NCBI GenBank assembly: GCA_964036045.1
Contig: OZ038399.1
Span: forward strand, 24,856,221-24,920,220
Origin: Eutreptiella sp. 'Long Island Sound 2002'
Lineage: Eukaryota; Euglenozoa; Euglenophyceae; Eutreptiales; Eutreptiaceae
DNA: 64,000 nt
Direction: 5' to 3'
Below, piece by piece: positions 12,501 to 23,999 of this stretch. Under the pieces are notes generated by a model. That model had not been told where the DNA came from. It saw only the letters and a program-made list of their open reading frames with translations, and did no database searches. Position numbers and translations under genes: made by a program. How positions within the stretch are numbered: position 1 is the first letter of the stretch; the number at the start of each line of letters is the position of its first letter.

Positions 12501-15500
12501 GGCCACAAGAAACTCATTGTGTTTTGAGCAAACACAACGGAAATGTCCGCATGTGACGGTTGATGTGGAACAACAGCACAATGCATTAAAGAGCATTGGA
12601 TGATGCCAACGAAGCAATCAACGGAAGAAGCAATGGCCCCCTCGTTGGCGTTTCAGTTGGAACACCGCAGGGCATTAAGATACTCCCCGGGTATTTTGGA
12701 TAGGGAGGGGGAGGGGGGTGTTTGAGGCTCCGTTATTTTCTCATAGTACTCCATTGCATGCCTGTTGCACTCTACCGCGTTCAGCCGTGACGTTCCTGTT
12801 GCACTCCCTGACTTTCTTGTTACATCCTGTTGCAAATCTGTGCCAGTCTGTCACGTTGGCATCGAACCCCATTACATTCTTGTTACACTCTGTTGCACTC
12901 CTATTGCACTTTTTTACCCTCAAGTTACATTCCGTTGCATTCTCGTTACATTTCTGATACATCCTATTGCATTCCTAATTGCACTCCGTTACATTAAATT
13001 TTTCGTTACGCCCCGTTGCATTCACATTTGTGTTACACTCTGGTGCTTCCCGATACACTCCTGTTAGGGGGGGGGGGGGGGGGCACCAATGACGGGTACC
13101 ATTATTTCTATTCATGCCAAAGGTGCGGAATGAAATTTTGGTCGATGGTGACCTACCACCAAAATGTTGCGTGGATGATACAATGTATGGGCTTTTCTAG
13201 GGTAAGAGCATACAAGCCTGCCACCAACCCCCCGTTGGGCCAGACTATTGGGACAAAGCTGGTGGGGGGGGGGTGTCCTGCACAATGCGCACCGTGCATC
13301 CTGCACTGTTTGCTATGCATACTGCAGATTGCGCACTTGGCATCCCACACCACACACATGCGCGCGTGCACAGACACACACACACACACACACACAACCT
13401 GACAGTGCGGACAGAGCTGTAGAAGTGGTGTGTGATAGCGAACACTATGATTGGAATTATTGATTGGGCGGTAACCAACCAACCTGACCCCTAATGTCTG
13501 CTCAAGCGAGCAATTGACGAAAAAGAACAACCATGGCAGAGCACCAAATGCTGTGCTGATTGCTTGGCCGCTGCTCCACGAAGGCGGTGCTCAACTGCAC
13601 CGACCACCAACAAGTGGTGGTGCTTGAACGTCTGAAAGGCATACGAATGCTGAGGCAAAAGCTTGCCCTTGATTTCTGGGCAGTCCCGGAGCATCTCCAT
13701 TCAAGTTGGTAATACATCTTGCACAATTCGGAAGCAGGTTCACAGGCGACCCACCCCGAGGCTCAGGATCAGAAGATAGGTCTATCATGGCGAGAATGCC
13801 TGCACGCTGACACTTTAGCTGAGACCTTGCTGCAGCTGATGGCAGAGGTGTCGCTTGCATGTTTTTGAAGTGCTTCGACCGTCAGCCCCCGCCCAGCCCA
13901 CCCCACCCACACACACCCACCCACACCGCCCTTCCCTGTAGAGGTTTTTTTTTTGCACATCATCACTCGTTTAACGTCCGGCTCGACAAGTTTTGGAAGG
14001 TGGTTAGGAAGCAAACAAGGTCAGGCTAACATACATGTGTCCGATGGCGGGACAGGTGGAAGGATAAATATGAAGGGCGGTCGGGCAGTCATGCATGGAC
14101 AGGCAGACCTACAGGGATCCCCATGCAGGAAGATGTGTGGGGGGAACAGCCGCCCAGCCTGGCTGCTGGTGAGCAAGCTGTGGAAACCTGCTTGAAGCTG
14201 GAGGGGTTGGGGAGGGCGAGGGGATCCTTGTAGGGGGGTTGGCGGGGGTTGCACCACCTTTGCAGGATCCAGCTGCTGTGCAGCACAAGGCGAAGATGAC
14301 ATGCAGGCCGCAAAACATTGCAAGCAATTGTAGGAGAGGAGTTGGACCTCGTAATTTGAGCATGACTGAACCTGTTGTCTTGGTGCACCAACAATAGTGG
14401 CTCGGATTCGGCCCTTGTGCTTGTGGATGATACCTTTGTGTAGGAGGTGCACCCGAGAAAGAAAGCCTGCTCTTGTTGTTGCACCAATTATTGTGGGAGA
14501 CTATTTCAACGCCATTGCTGTCTGTTCTCCCTCTTGTGCAGGAGGTGTTGCACGCCGCATCCTGGCGGCCACTACATCAGCCTGTTACGCCATCAACGGT
14601 CCGTTCTACGACCGCCTGCTTGAGAATTACCAAGACGCAGAGGCAAAGCTGAAGGTGTGCCATTCTTGCCCCACCTGTGGTGCTCGTGCCGATGACAAGG
14701 CTGACGCGATATGGCGGTGTTGGCTACTGTGCGGGAAAAAAGGCAAATTTGAAAAACTTCGTGACGAATACATTGCTGGCAAATCGAGGTAGCAGTCGTG
14801 CCATTTGAATGTGCATTCCCTGCAGGAGGACATGGAGAAATATGGGGAAATTCAATGCACGCCATACGCACTGGACCGCCACTGGAAGCCTCTCCAAGCC
14901 ACTTCAAAGTGGTATGTTCACCAGGAGTGAGGCACAGGGCAGTGGAGGAGGAGGAGGAGATACAGCCACTCTGGGCAGCCAGAAGCCCCAAGGAGCCAGT
15001 GCTGGTTCATGGCTGGGCGACTTCTCTGGACTGTCTGTCACGCGGCCCATTGTCCACTTACTTCCTCCTCGAGGGGAACTGGACGTGTGGGTGGCACCCA
15101 AGGGTTCCTCTTCCATTCGCCTTGGGGTCCCTCCGTATCGCCACCAGCGTAGGCGCTGGGTGGGGTAACGGTGGGCATGGGTTGGTGCTGCAACGGGCCG
15201 GGCCTACATGGCGGCCCAGCAACGTGTAGTGCGTTGGGAGAGGTGTTGGGCGGCTGTGAGGAAATGATGCAGAACAAGCGCAACACAGAGCGCATGGGAG
15301 GAACGCCCACAGGGCAATCAACGCATTAGTAATGAGTGCAAGAACCGATAACGTGCGAGGCCTCTGTTACCGGGCAAATGGGAGCGCCATGGGCCAATCT
15401 CAACCTGGAACCCACGTTCAAGTGGGATGGTTCCGCCCCTGCAAGTGCGGGAATCTTTAGATTGAGAAAAAGTTGAAGTGGACAAATTTGGAAGCCCCCC

Positions 15501-16782
15501 CCTCATACCAAAGACCCCCTTCAATCGTAAGGATGCTATCGTAAGGTTGCTACGTGTGCTAAGATGTGTTCATGCAACAAGACGCCATGGGCTGACTGAT
15601 CTACTGAAAAGCGTAGTGCATGTGCACAGGCACAGACCTGCAATTGAATTGGTGAGGGCAGATTGCAACGTGGTACACCACATCATACCATATCCACCTG
15701 GGCTCTGGCTCGTGACCGACGTCTCTGTGTGACCAAGTGCTTTGGCTGCCGCTGTCAAGGGAGCTTTTCATGTTGGCAGGCACCATTTGATCGGGAGATT
15801 TGTCCAGCTGGCACCAGAGACGGTTGGACATTATTGAACATCCAGCAGCACACGGAATCCACATGCCCGACAGCTTTTCCAAGCTGCTGCCGAGCTCTGT
15901 GCATGCTTGTCACGAAACATTGCTCAACTCTCATCCAGGCATGCAACGAACATGTGGTGAAAAGGGCTCAGAGGCTGAAGTACAGGTAAAGGGACAGGGC
16001 ACTGCCATGCCTGTGGTCAACAGGCATAAAAAACATGCATCCAGAGACCTTTTGAAACGAAAGCATCCATAAAGCTGCCTCCATGAAATGAAACCTCCAC
16101 ACCATTCTTCTGGAGACCATCTCTCCATTTGCTCTTTCTTGTTCGTTCACATCACTTCCAAATTTTTCGTTCGTTCCTAAGGAGGAGTATCAAACCCCCC
16201 CCCCCCCCAAGAAAATATTGGGCCTCCCAAAGAGAAACCCTCATCTTAAGTTTGTAGTTGGTTCCAAAAAAAACCGCTTTTTGGCATTCTAAGGTACATA
16301 GAATGTATGTAGGGGCATTTGCAGGAATGGATGGAAAGAAAAAACTCCAGGGCACTGTTTGCTGTTTGCTAGCTTTTCAAGTCAACTAGCAGCATCAATG
16401 AACCCTTTGGGGGGGGGGGGGGGGCGAGGCTAAAAAAATGGCTGAAAGCAGCTGCTTAAGTGACCTACTTTTTGAACATTCACATATTTTTACCCGTTTT
16501 GAATGCCATGTATCGCCTTCATGGGGAATCGTAATTTGGTATTCTTTAACCCCATCAGTGTATATTCATGTGCTGCATCCATGTTACTCTATCTCACGTG
16601 TGATCACTGGCCACTTCATTTGTTCCAGGTATGGCATCATTCCAATGATTGGACAGCAAAAGACGACCCAGAGCAGCATAATGCACAATGAATGGCGCGT
16701 GCACCCCAGCTGTCAAAGGAAGATTGATGGAGTGTACCCTGCAGACGCCCCGTATCATTTGTGGCACGATGATGATTCATAA
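9535..16782 (+). CDS. Glycosyltransferase family 25 protein, six exons
   Basis: Six exons can be joined with intact phases: 9535-9817, 10944-11002, 11521-11620, 14542-14654, 14826-14911 and 16629-16782. Every intron begins GT and ends CAG. The joined protein has about 264 residues. It carries the GT25 signatures in order: YINLANRRDRR with a following KKYGVPEALVRRVDA; GHLGCVQSHIKALAMAKA; VMIFEDDFDF (acidic metal/nucleotide site, built across intron 1); WDVIHIGINPE; RILAATTSACYAING with FYDRLLENY; and the C-terminal W-YGIIPMIGQQ, whose Trp codon is split by intron 5. GT25 enzymes include bacterial LPS galactosyltransferases and collagen galactosyltransferases. Donor and acceptor here are unknown. 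No membrane span is evident. The start is uncertain: TATGCAG at 9601-9607 could be an acceptor opening the exon at 9608. The end assumes no further intron after 16629. Confidence 0.85.
12165..12251. repeat. Short repeats of CATTTAAGGTACCCCCC with an inverted copy
   Basis: CATTTAAGGTACCCCCC occurs twice in tandem here, and a related copy lies near 11688-11702. About 50 bp downstream GGGTACCCAGGGTACCTTAA gives the inverted form, so a hairpin with a KpnI-site stem can form. Confidence 0.6.
12745..13062. repeat. Degenerate 10-22-bp pyrimidine-rich minisatellite
   Basis: Repeating blocks of the type CCGTTACATTC, CTTGTTACACTC and TGTTGCACTC run for about 320 bp with drifting sequence. Frames reading through on the minus strand show an ECNRNVTECNK-like pattern that follows from the DNA period. 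Confidence 0.75.
13374..13396. repeat. (CA)n microsatellite
   Basis: An uninterrupted CA run of about 11-12 units. Confidence 0.9.
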
Positions 16783-18247
16783 GCTGAACATTGCTGCTTG
16801 GATGGAGCTGCGGGTGACTGCACAGATATATGGTCTCCCTGTTTGATAGGCTTTCCCTGCCTGTTCTCAATTGGACTGGGGTGTTATCTTCCAAGTTTGA
16901 CCCCCAAACGGGGGCAGTTGTCGCTCCTCTAGCCACTAACCATAAACCACTGCAATTTGCCACCGAGCTGATGGGTGCATCCGAGTGAGGAAGGTTGCTC
17001 GCCATTGAGCAAGTGATCAACTACGCGGCTGTATAAATGAGGTGGAAAACACATGAAGAAGGTCTAGACATTATTTAACATATGATATGTGGGCATGACG
17101 CATGGTCACAATATCAAACACATTTGGAGCTGGAATTGGGTTCAACTTCTGTGAAATGGGGTCATATAGCCCGAAAACACCCCTTTCGAGGGCCCATGGA
17201 GTTGCCCCCCCCCAAAAGTGGGGGAGTGGTCGAGAGGGGTCCCGACCAAATACGGAATTATGGCCCACCTCTTGCATTATTATTGTTATTGTATATGTAT
17301 TTTATATCTGTGTCACAGTGGTTCTTTGGGTTGGCACTGACTGCATTGTTGACTGTTCAGCTTTTTTGTGCAAGTGTTTGCTGCATAGCCCAATGTTTGC
17401 AATTTTGTTTATCTGGCCATTAAACCTTCGCAAACCTTCGCCGCCCCTCCCCCCCTCCCCCACTACTGGGTGCGCTTTGGGGTGGGGTTAGGGACCACCC
17501 ACACACAGACCTGTTTTTGGGGGTGGGGAGTTCACAGAAACATGTTTTACGACGATTTTGGAGGCCTATGGGTGGGTACCAGGCACCACAGGATAGGCTA
17601 AAAATATTGCACGACATCACTGCTGGTGGGATCCCAAGAAATGGCCACTTTTGCCCTCAAAATAGTACACACTACACCTGTGTACCCCACAATGTAGCAA
17701 TTGGGAGTATTTGCTTTCATCTTTCATCCTTTTTTTTAATACATGGCAGCCCTGCTGCCCAATACAGTGTTGAATCACAGTGCAATGTTCCTCCAAGGCC
17801 AGCCGCGCTATGTCCATCAATCGTAGCTCATATGGTTATGGGTTCGGTGGGCTGCTTGGGGAATGGGGGGATGGTGGGCTGTGGGTATGCTGTGCCCGGG
17901 TGGGGCGGCCAGGCCTGGTCATTGTATGCGACACCCCCGCCCCCCCCCTCCCAGTTTTGAAGGATAGCGGTGTGGGGGCCATGGCGCCAACGGTGCCAAA
18001 ATCACCTCGAAGAGAGGTTGTTAGATCAAGCTCAGGCGCGGGCGTCATACACCCCCCTTTTTTGGGGTCATTTGCGTAGCATACCCCAAGGCATGATATT
18101 GGATGTCCAACCGCACGTAAAATCATTATTTTGCCCAATAAGACCATCCCCCAATGGATTTTTTGATTCTGAGGCCTCTATCCCCTAAAACTGGATATCA
18201 CTTTTTTGAGGGGGGCGGGGGGGGTCAAAAGTTTTCGCTCAGAAGGC
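16783..18247. other. Intergenic region after the GT25 gene
   Basis: No gene recognised. It contains a copy of the C-tract interspersed element (17915-17997) and short homopolymer runs. Confidence 0.5.
17915..17997 (+). repeat. C-tract interspersed element, copy C
   Basis: TTGTATGCGACACCCCC leads into a C-run, then CAGTTTTGAAGGATAGCGG and CCATGGCGCCAACGGTGCC. The same ordered blocks occur at 37490-37615. Confidence 0.65.
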
Positions 18248-18505
18248 TCCAAGCAGTGGGGAAGCGGATCGCTATCACACAACCGCCGGTCGAATGGTAA
18301 TGCAGCCGACAGCCGACGCAAAGTTTTCGGTCGGCGGTTCGAACCCTGGTCGGCCGACTGTTGGCGGCGGGGCGGTTTGAATCCTGGTCGGCCGACTGTT
18401 GGCGGCGGTGGCGGCGGCGCCGTATTCACCCGACCAGGGTTCGAACCGCCGACCAAAAAGGCTGCAGTCAGCTGCATTACCATTCGGCCACTGCTTGGTG
18501 TGAGG
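18248..18505. repeat. Inverted pair of tRNA-related (SINE-like) elements
   Basis: The minus-strand arm (about 18425-18505) contains an A-box-like TGGCCGAATGG (18480-18490) and a B-box GGTTCGAACCC (18437-18447), the two parts of an internal Pol III promoter at tRNA-like spacing. The plus-strand arm (18248-18355) repeats the sequence, including B-box 18336-18346, but about 30 bp are inserted in its A-box between CCAAGCAGTGG and TCGAATGGTAATGC. A third partial copy of the B-box side lies at 18374-18396. The T-stem pairs poorly, so these are not functional tRNA genes. Confidence 0.65.
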
Positions 18506-18767
18506 TGAAGGGTCTCCCCACTGCTTGGGGCCGCGTCTGCCACTGCCAAAAAACCCAAACTGTGTGTTTCTGTCTGACTGACCGCTGGCCTGGCTCAGGG
18601 ACTGATTGGCTGACTGTCAACCTCTCTTCGAGGTGCACTGCCAAAGGCAATAGCATTTTTCTCCCATGCTTAGTTGAAGGAGGTTACTATGCCTTTGGTC
18701 CTTAAGACCCTTAACTTTCGTCTAGGCAAAGACGAGAAATCACTATTATCGCATACATACCTCGAGA

Positions 18768-18960
18768 CCCCCACGCCCCCAGACACACACATCCCATTGA
18801 GGTATGCACGTGATAGTAGTGGGTCGCGTGCAGCCCCACCCCCCCACCCACCCTCCTGCCGACCCCCCCCCCCGCCCCAACTGCCCCCCCGCACAAGTTT
18901 TGGCAGATAGCTGGGGGGGGGGTGTTGCATCAGGACCGGTTGTTGTTCCCCCCCCCCCCC
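18768..18960 (+). repeat. C-tract interspersed element, copy A
   Basis: Ordered blocks: CCCCCAGACACACACATCCC; GAGGTATGCACGTGATAGTAGTGGGTCGCG split by small differences; long C-rich tract; CAAGTTTTGGCAGATAGCTG; GGTGTTGCATCAGGACCGG; C-run. The same order recurs at 37768-38006. Confidence 0.75.
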
Positions 18961-19082
18961 CGGGGATGCTGTGTTGGGCTGTGTGTCTGCTGGGCTGTGG
19001 TTGCTGGGGGGGGTCTGGTTTTGGTGGTGATTCTAGTGGGGGGAGGGGGGGCGCACTGTGGTGGGAATTTCTTGGGGCGTTT

Positions 19083-19620
19083 GGCTGTTGCCTGGAAGGT
19101 TATGCCAATGGGAGTCACCAACGGCAACAGCTCTTTTCGAGGGATCACTGAGTGGATCCTACGGAACGATCGAGACATTGCTGACCCGTTTGTGGACAAT
19201 GTGATCGTTGGATTTGACGGAGCCACTTGGGAGGAGGCAGTGGAAAATGACAACCGTGATTTGCACCAGATTCTTGATCGATTTCGTGAGTACTCGCTGA
19301 CATGCAGCTTCGGCAAGGCAAATTTTTTCGTGGACGAGGTTGAGTTTGCTGTAAATGTGGTCGGACACGGCAAGCGGTGGCCAATGAAGAGGAAGATTTC
19401 CTATCTGGAGAAGTGGGATCGTCCTGTCACGGTGACAGAACTCCGTGCCCTCTTTGGCTTCTGCAATTAATCAAGCTACTTTGTCTGAATGTGGCCCGAA
19501 CACTCTTCGCTTTGTCTGCGATGCTGCAGCTGTCAACGCCATTGGCCAAGAAAAGGAGTCGGCACAAACTAGGGCATGGTACGCTTTTCAAAAATTGAAA
19601 CTTCTTATCTTTTTGCGAAG
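19083..19620 (+). pseudogene. Degenerate Ty3/Gypsy reverse transcriptase fragment
   Basis: The frame from WKVMPMGVTNG through ITEWILRN, FVDNVIVGFDGATWEEAVEN, DRFREYSLTCSFGKANFF, EVEFAVNVVGHGKR and LEKWDRPVTVTELRALFGFCN follows the RT palm/thumb to connection region of Ty3/Gypsy (Metaviridae-like LTR retrotransposon) polymerases. The catalytic Y/F-x-D-D box reads FVDN, so the second Asp is lost. A TAA at 19468 replaces the expected Tyr codon after FCN, and the following homologous piece (AMLQLSTPLAKK) is in another frame. No gag, protease, integrase or LTR is visible nearby. It is a dead, truncated insertion. Confidence 0.85.
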
Positions 19621-19624
19621 GAGC

Positions 19625-20010
19625 TGGTGTGTGTGCCTCGTGTCCCTGGTCTTCGCCTCTCCTAGCTGGGGCCTGTGGCGTGTTTATGTCGTCCCCGCCA
19701 CTGCTTCTTGGGGTTTGCAGTGTGCGTCTTTGGTCTCCGCTTCTCGTGGCTGGGGTTTGTGGCGTGCTTCTTTAGGCCCTTTTTCATGTGGCTGAGATTT
19801 GCGGGGTGTGTCATTGGGCCTTACCACTCCTGGCTGGGGTTTGCGGTGTGTGCCCCGGTGCCCGCCACTTTTGACCAGGGCTTGCGGCGTGCGTCCTTTG
19901 GCTCCGCCACCCCTGGCTGGGGTTTGCCGCTTGTATCCCTTCGCCCCCCCTCTCTTGGCTGGCCCGCCACTATTGGATGGTGTTTGCAGCATGTGCCCTA
20001 GTCCCCGTGA
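19625..20010. repeat. Degenerate ~60-70-bp minisatellite (CTGGCTGGGGTTTGCGG)
   Basis: Six or so diverged units share CTGGCTGGGGTTTGYGGYGTG followed by TTTGGYCCCGCCACT-like sequence, directly after the dead reverse transcriptase. Confidence 0.7.
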
Positions 20011-20102
20011 CTCCTAACCAGTGCCTTGGTCTTTGCCCCTCCGCACGGGGGTTCGTGTTAGGGGTCGCGGGTGTATGGGCGCGTGGTGCGGGGATACGTG
20101 GG

Positions 20103-20345
20103 CGCAACTTTTTTTGTCTTTGCTTTTTTGGCTGTGTTGTGCAATTATCTTGTTGCTTTCTTTGTTTCCGGCGTCAGTGTAGTTCTTGTTGCCGATAGTG
20201 CTTTGCTGTGTTGTTTTCTTTTTTTCGCAACTTTTTTTGTCTTAGCTTTTTTGGCTTTGTTGTGCAATTATCTTGTTGCTTTCTTTGTTTCCGGCGTCAG
20301 TGTAGTTCTTGTTGCCGATAGTCCTTTGCTGTGTTGTTTTTGTTC
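20103..20345. repeat. 123-bp tandem duplication
   Basis: Two head-to-tail copies start CGCAACTTTTTTTGTCTT at 20103 and 20226 and run through GTTTCCGGCGTCAGTGTAG to TTTGCTGTGTTG with few differences. Confidence 0.85.
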
Positions 20346-20739
20346 CATTGTGCGAGGCCATTGGCCCATGCTTTTGGTTGTTTCAGGCCGGGGGTGCGGT
20401 GGGCCACGGCGCTTTGCAATTGGCCTCTTTTTGTTTTTCGGCTTGTTCCTCCCTCCCTTTGGTGCTACCTTATTTCCGCTCCATTGTGCCACCCCTCCCC
20501 CTTTCTGCCGTGCCCCACTTCTACTGGGCCGGTTTCTTTTCAGCAGCTTTCTTTTCTGCCGTGTGTGGCCGCTCTTTGTTTTCTTTTTCTGCCTTCCTTA
20601 GTGCACCTGTCGTGGCTTCTGCTTTTTGTTTGTTTACAGCCCCGGGTGCTTTTGCGCTCTTGTTTGTCAATTCTACTTGGCGGTTCATCGCGGGGTTGCC
20701 CCCCATCCCCCTTTTTGTTTCCGTTAAATGCAAAAATAC

Positions 20740-20880
20740 TTCCCGAGATGTACTAAAAGCCCCCCAGCTTTATACTAAAAAAACCCTGTACTTTGTACCG
20801 AAGAACACCTTTTAGTGTACTAAAAAAATTCCCCACTATGCACAAAAAAAACCCTTTTTTTACTAAAAAAAAAACTCCCT
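20740..20880. repeat. TGTACTAAAA repeat cluster 1
   Basis: Degenerate units of GATGTACTAAAAGCCCCCC type, about 25-30 bp apart, alternate A-runs and C-runs. The same family forms the larger cluster at 24000-24385. Confidence 0.7.
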
Positions 20881-20999
20881 TTTTCACCGCTTAAAAAAGT
20901 AGGCCCACCAAAGAGCAGAAGCTCTTTTTACTATGTCTCAAGCCCCGCTAGCCCTGCACGTCTTTGCCCACGTTTTTTTGGGGTGAAAAATGTCCGTTG

Positions 21000-23990
21000 C
21001 AGCTACTTGCTTCCTCCTTTATCGTACCGTGTGCTCCTGCATTGCTACACTATTGCATATCCATCGCTGCCCTACCACCACCCTTGCAGCGTGCCCTCGG
21101 CATCTACAAGTTCTTGACTTGCTTCTTTTCATCGGGCCCAAGCTCAGCCACCTACAACAGCCCCACCCCTCCCCGCCCCAAACAAAAAATAAACTTCCAC
21201 GTCTCACAGACAATATGAACGCACACAAGCTGAAATGCACGACACCAGCGACATTAGATTGTACAATTCTTTCGACCGTTCACACAATGGCCCCACGAAT
21301 GTCCACTAACGGATCTGACACGGAATAATGATCATTGACTCTGCAAGCATATAATGCAGGTGACCCGTGTCATTCAGGATGGGTTGCCTCTTTTCCGGGT
21401 GCCCACCCCTGTGTCGGGTCCCTACAGGAACCCCCCCCCCTCTACCACCCATTTCACCTAACCATCATATGACACATTGCTATTGAGATCTGAGTAAAAC
21501 ATGATCACTGCTCAAGTTATGCGCACAAAAACGGCAAACCGGACTAAACATGAACACCGCTCTCAGCGGAAATTTATAGCACAATGCACACCAAGGGTGC
21601 TGAGATTTGGGGTATGGGGGTCCAATTGCTAGCTGACCTTTCAGGCGTTTGATTTCTACGCATCTGAGCATGACATACACTACTAATGTACTACCAGCCC
21701 AGCTTGACATAATTAGTGCACCTGTCTACGTAGCGCAGGGTCAAGCACTTACAAACCATTTCAGAGTACACTCATCTTGCAATAAAAGATCTGGGTGATG
21801 CGTGCAGAAATAGCAGACCTCACTGAATATGAACACCGCTTAAAATCATATGTTATATAGTGCCAGGTGACAAAAAGGATAGATACACAACATTGTCTTC
21901 GGCAAATTCGTGCAGCATCCAAGGATGAAAGTTGCTAAGTCACCCACTTACCAAAGGCCTGCACAGCTGGCAACTTTTAACCTTCTTCCTATTGTTCGTA
22001 CTCATGTTCCGAGACAAATTTCACCGTGACAGATTGCATGCAAAAATATCGGCGCACATGGTTGGGTCGTACTGCATGGTCCCACGATGTGACTCAAGTA
22101 CTATGAGCTGCTTTATGTGAATACGAACCATTGGTTTTGGCTGAACGTCAACCACACCGGCACTTTTTGCAGCTGCCCGAGCAGCCTTTTCATCTTGATG
22201 GACATCTGCCACATTGCAGTCTTGGAGTTCCTTGTCTATTTGCCATTTGATTGTCAACGGGTCTCCGGTGGAGGCCAAGACCCTGCCCCATTGCAAAAAG
22301 TCCTTGTCACCGGAGGGCAGGTGGTGTGTGCATACCGCAAACATATTATCCGCATGGTCCATCTGAGGCATTTGAAAAGACGCAAATGGCTACGACGGAG
22401 ATGCATTGGCATCGCCAATAGGCACTGTGGAGTCTCGCAAGTTGGGTGCCGCATTCAAAACATCAGAAACACCTGTCAAAGTGCAGCAAGTGCAGCTTGA
22501 AAAGGGTCTTTCGACCGTAGCGCCTTTGCGTCCCGTGCAAGCGACCCTTTTGGTGCATCTCGCACCCGGAGCAAAGTCCAAAACTGATCATTCCAACCAG
22601 GCGGTGGTGCAAGAAGTGTCATAGGATTGGTCACAAAATCATCAGAAAGACGATGTTTTGCCTGAGAAAGCCGAAGCAGGAGGGGTTGCCGGAAAAAGGA
22701 GGGACCGAGAGGCTTGTAGTGTCTGAATGCATAAAACTAGGGGGTTCTAATAGGCCAAACAATCAACATCAAAGCGAGGTACAACGGAAGTTCCACAGGG
22801 AGTAGATGAGGTAGAAAGGTCCAGCACGCCGTAGTCGTCGCCCCTAGGTGTCTCAACCAAGCTTCTTCCCCTACCCTTCCAAAGAGTTGTTGGTGTTTGT
22901 CCATTCAGGTTGACATTCAATGTTTCAGAACAGCAAGCGCTGTTCGAAAAGATGGGAGACTAAAAGGCGGTCTTGTGTGCTTTGCTCTCCCGTGTACTGC
23001 CGTGTTGTGTTGTACTGTGCTTTGTACATGTGGTGTACCGTGGTGTGGTGTGTTGTGTTATGTTGCATTGTACTTTGTTTTGTGGTGTTGTGTTGGCCGG
23101 GTGCCTAATGTTCGAAGTATGACAATATAACCCTCGGCCTCGCTCCCTTTGACGCTTTGGTGGCTGGGTGTCCTGTCGGGCCCCCGAAACCTGGCGAAGA
23201 ACCCCTTGCACCCCACCTAGGCACCAACCCTGTAGACAGTGTTGTTTAAGCAACACAAAAGTAATGCCATGAGAAAAACAGTACGCGCACCTGCAAAAAC
23301 ATTGTTTTTTTGGCAGAAGTAACACTGCTGCGGGCCTCTGTTTCATTGAAAAAAATAGGGGAAGAGACGAGAGCTGGAGGAGGGGGGTAGGCAGTAGACG
23401 GTAGACGATGGAAAAATTGGGTCCCCTACACTAACCGGGGGACTCCACTCAAATCTGAGTTTGTGCAGCAAAGCAGAATGTCCCACCACGCCGACACACA
23501 AAGAATGTAATACACATACAAAGAGCAATGTGAAACAAAACACTGAATGTACAATCACATGTGCTTCCGTGACACTACATCGCCTCTCCTACCTTCATAA
23601 CAGAAATGGAAATGGGGGCAGCCCCCCCCCCTCCAACCCCACAGGTGTTCTACGTACAGCACAACATATAGACAACCTGTCTTCCGGGACTGAGATTCAT
23701 AGCTCACATTGAGATGGGGCAACCCCCCCCCCCCGCCAATACGAGGATGAAATCACCAGAAATAGTGGATCCCCCCCCAATGACCAAATGGAGAGATAAA
23801 ATCACCCCTTTTGGAAAATACACCCCTCCCCCCAAAAAGGGAGATAAAACCACGGAACCACCCCAGGGGTTAAAAATGGCCAAAGAAAGGCTTGAAGGTG
23901 GTTTTATCCCCCATTTGGGGGTGTCTTTACATCCACGACCTTGTTCTAGAACCCTGTGGCAGCCATGCGTTCACTTGGTTACAAACCCAC
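21000..23990. other. Intergenic region with minor open frames
   Basis: No gene that I can name. The most protein-like frame is 22021-22371 (-). The remaining frames are short and overlap on both strands. Short GT/TG-rich stretches occur around 22990-23100. Confidence 0.45.
22021..22371 (-). CDS. Possible exon, unknown product
   Basis: A 116-codon frame with mixed, protein-like composition: DKDFLQWGRVLASTGDPLTI, then WQIDKELQDCN and a basic/alanine stretch DEKAARAAAKSAG. I do not recognise the family. No clear splice partners were found. It could be one exon of a larger gene or chance. Confidence 0.2.
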   Translation of the reverse strand: MPQMDHADNMFAVCTHHLPSGDKDFLQWGRVLASTGDPLTIKWQIDKELQDCNVADVHQDEKAARAAAKSAGVVDVQPKPMVRIHIKQLIVLESHRGTMQYDPTMCADIFACNLSR

Positions 23991-23999
23991 ACACACATC

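Larger units (their letters stand above)
11621..14541 (+). other. Intron 3 of the GT25 gene
   Basis: This 2.9-kb intron is the largest of the gene. It holds the KpnI-type palindromic repeats (11690-12251), the TTGCAYTC/CGTTACATT minisatellite (12745-13062), a CA dinucleotide run (13374-13396) and a run of 17 G near 13067. I see no convincing gene inside it. Confidence 0.7.

Noticed and set aside
18248-18505. Functional tRNA gene
   Set aside because: A- and B-boxes are present but the T-stem and acceptor stem do not pair and no anticodon arm can be drawn.
22021-22371. MACPF-domain fragment (FLQWGRVLASTGDPLTIKW looked reminiscent)
   Set aside because: The resemblance is a few residues only and no supporting exons were found.
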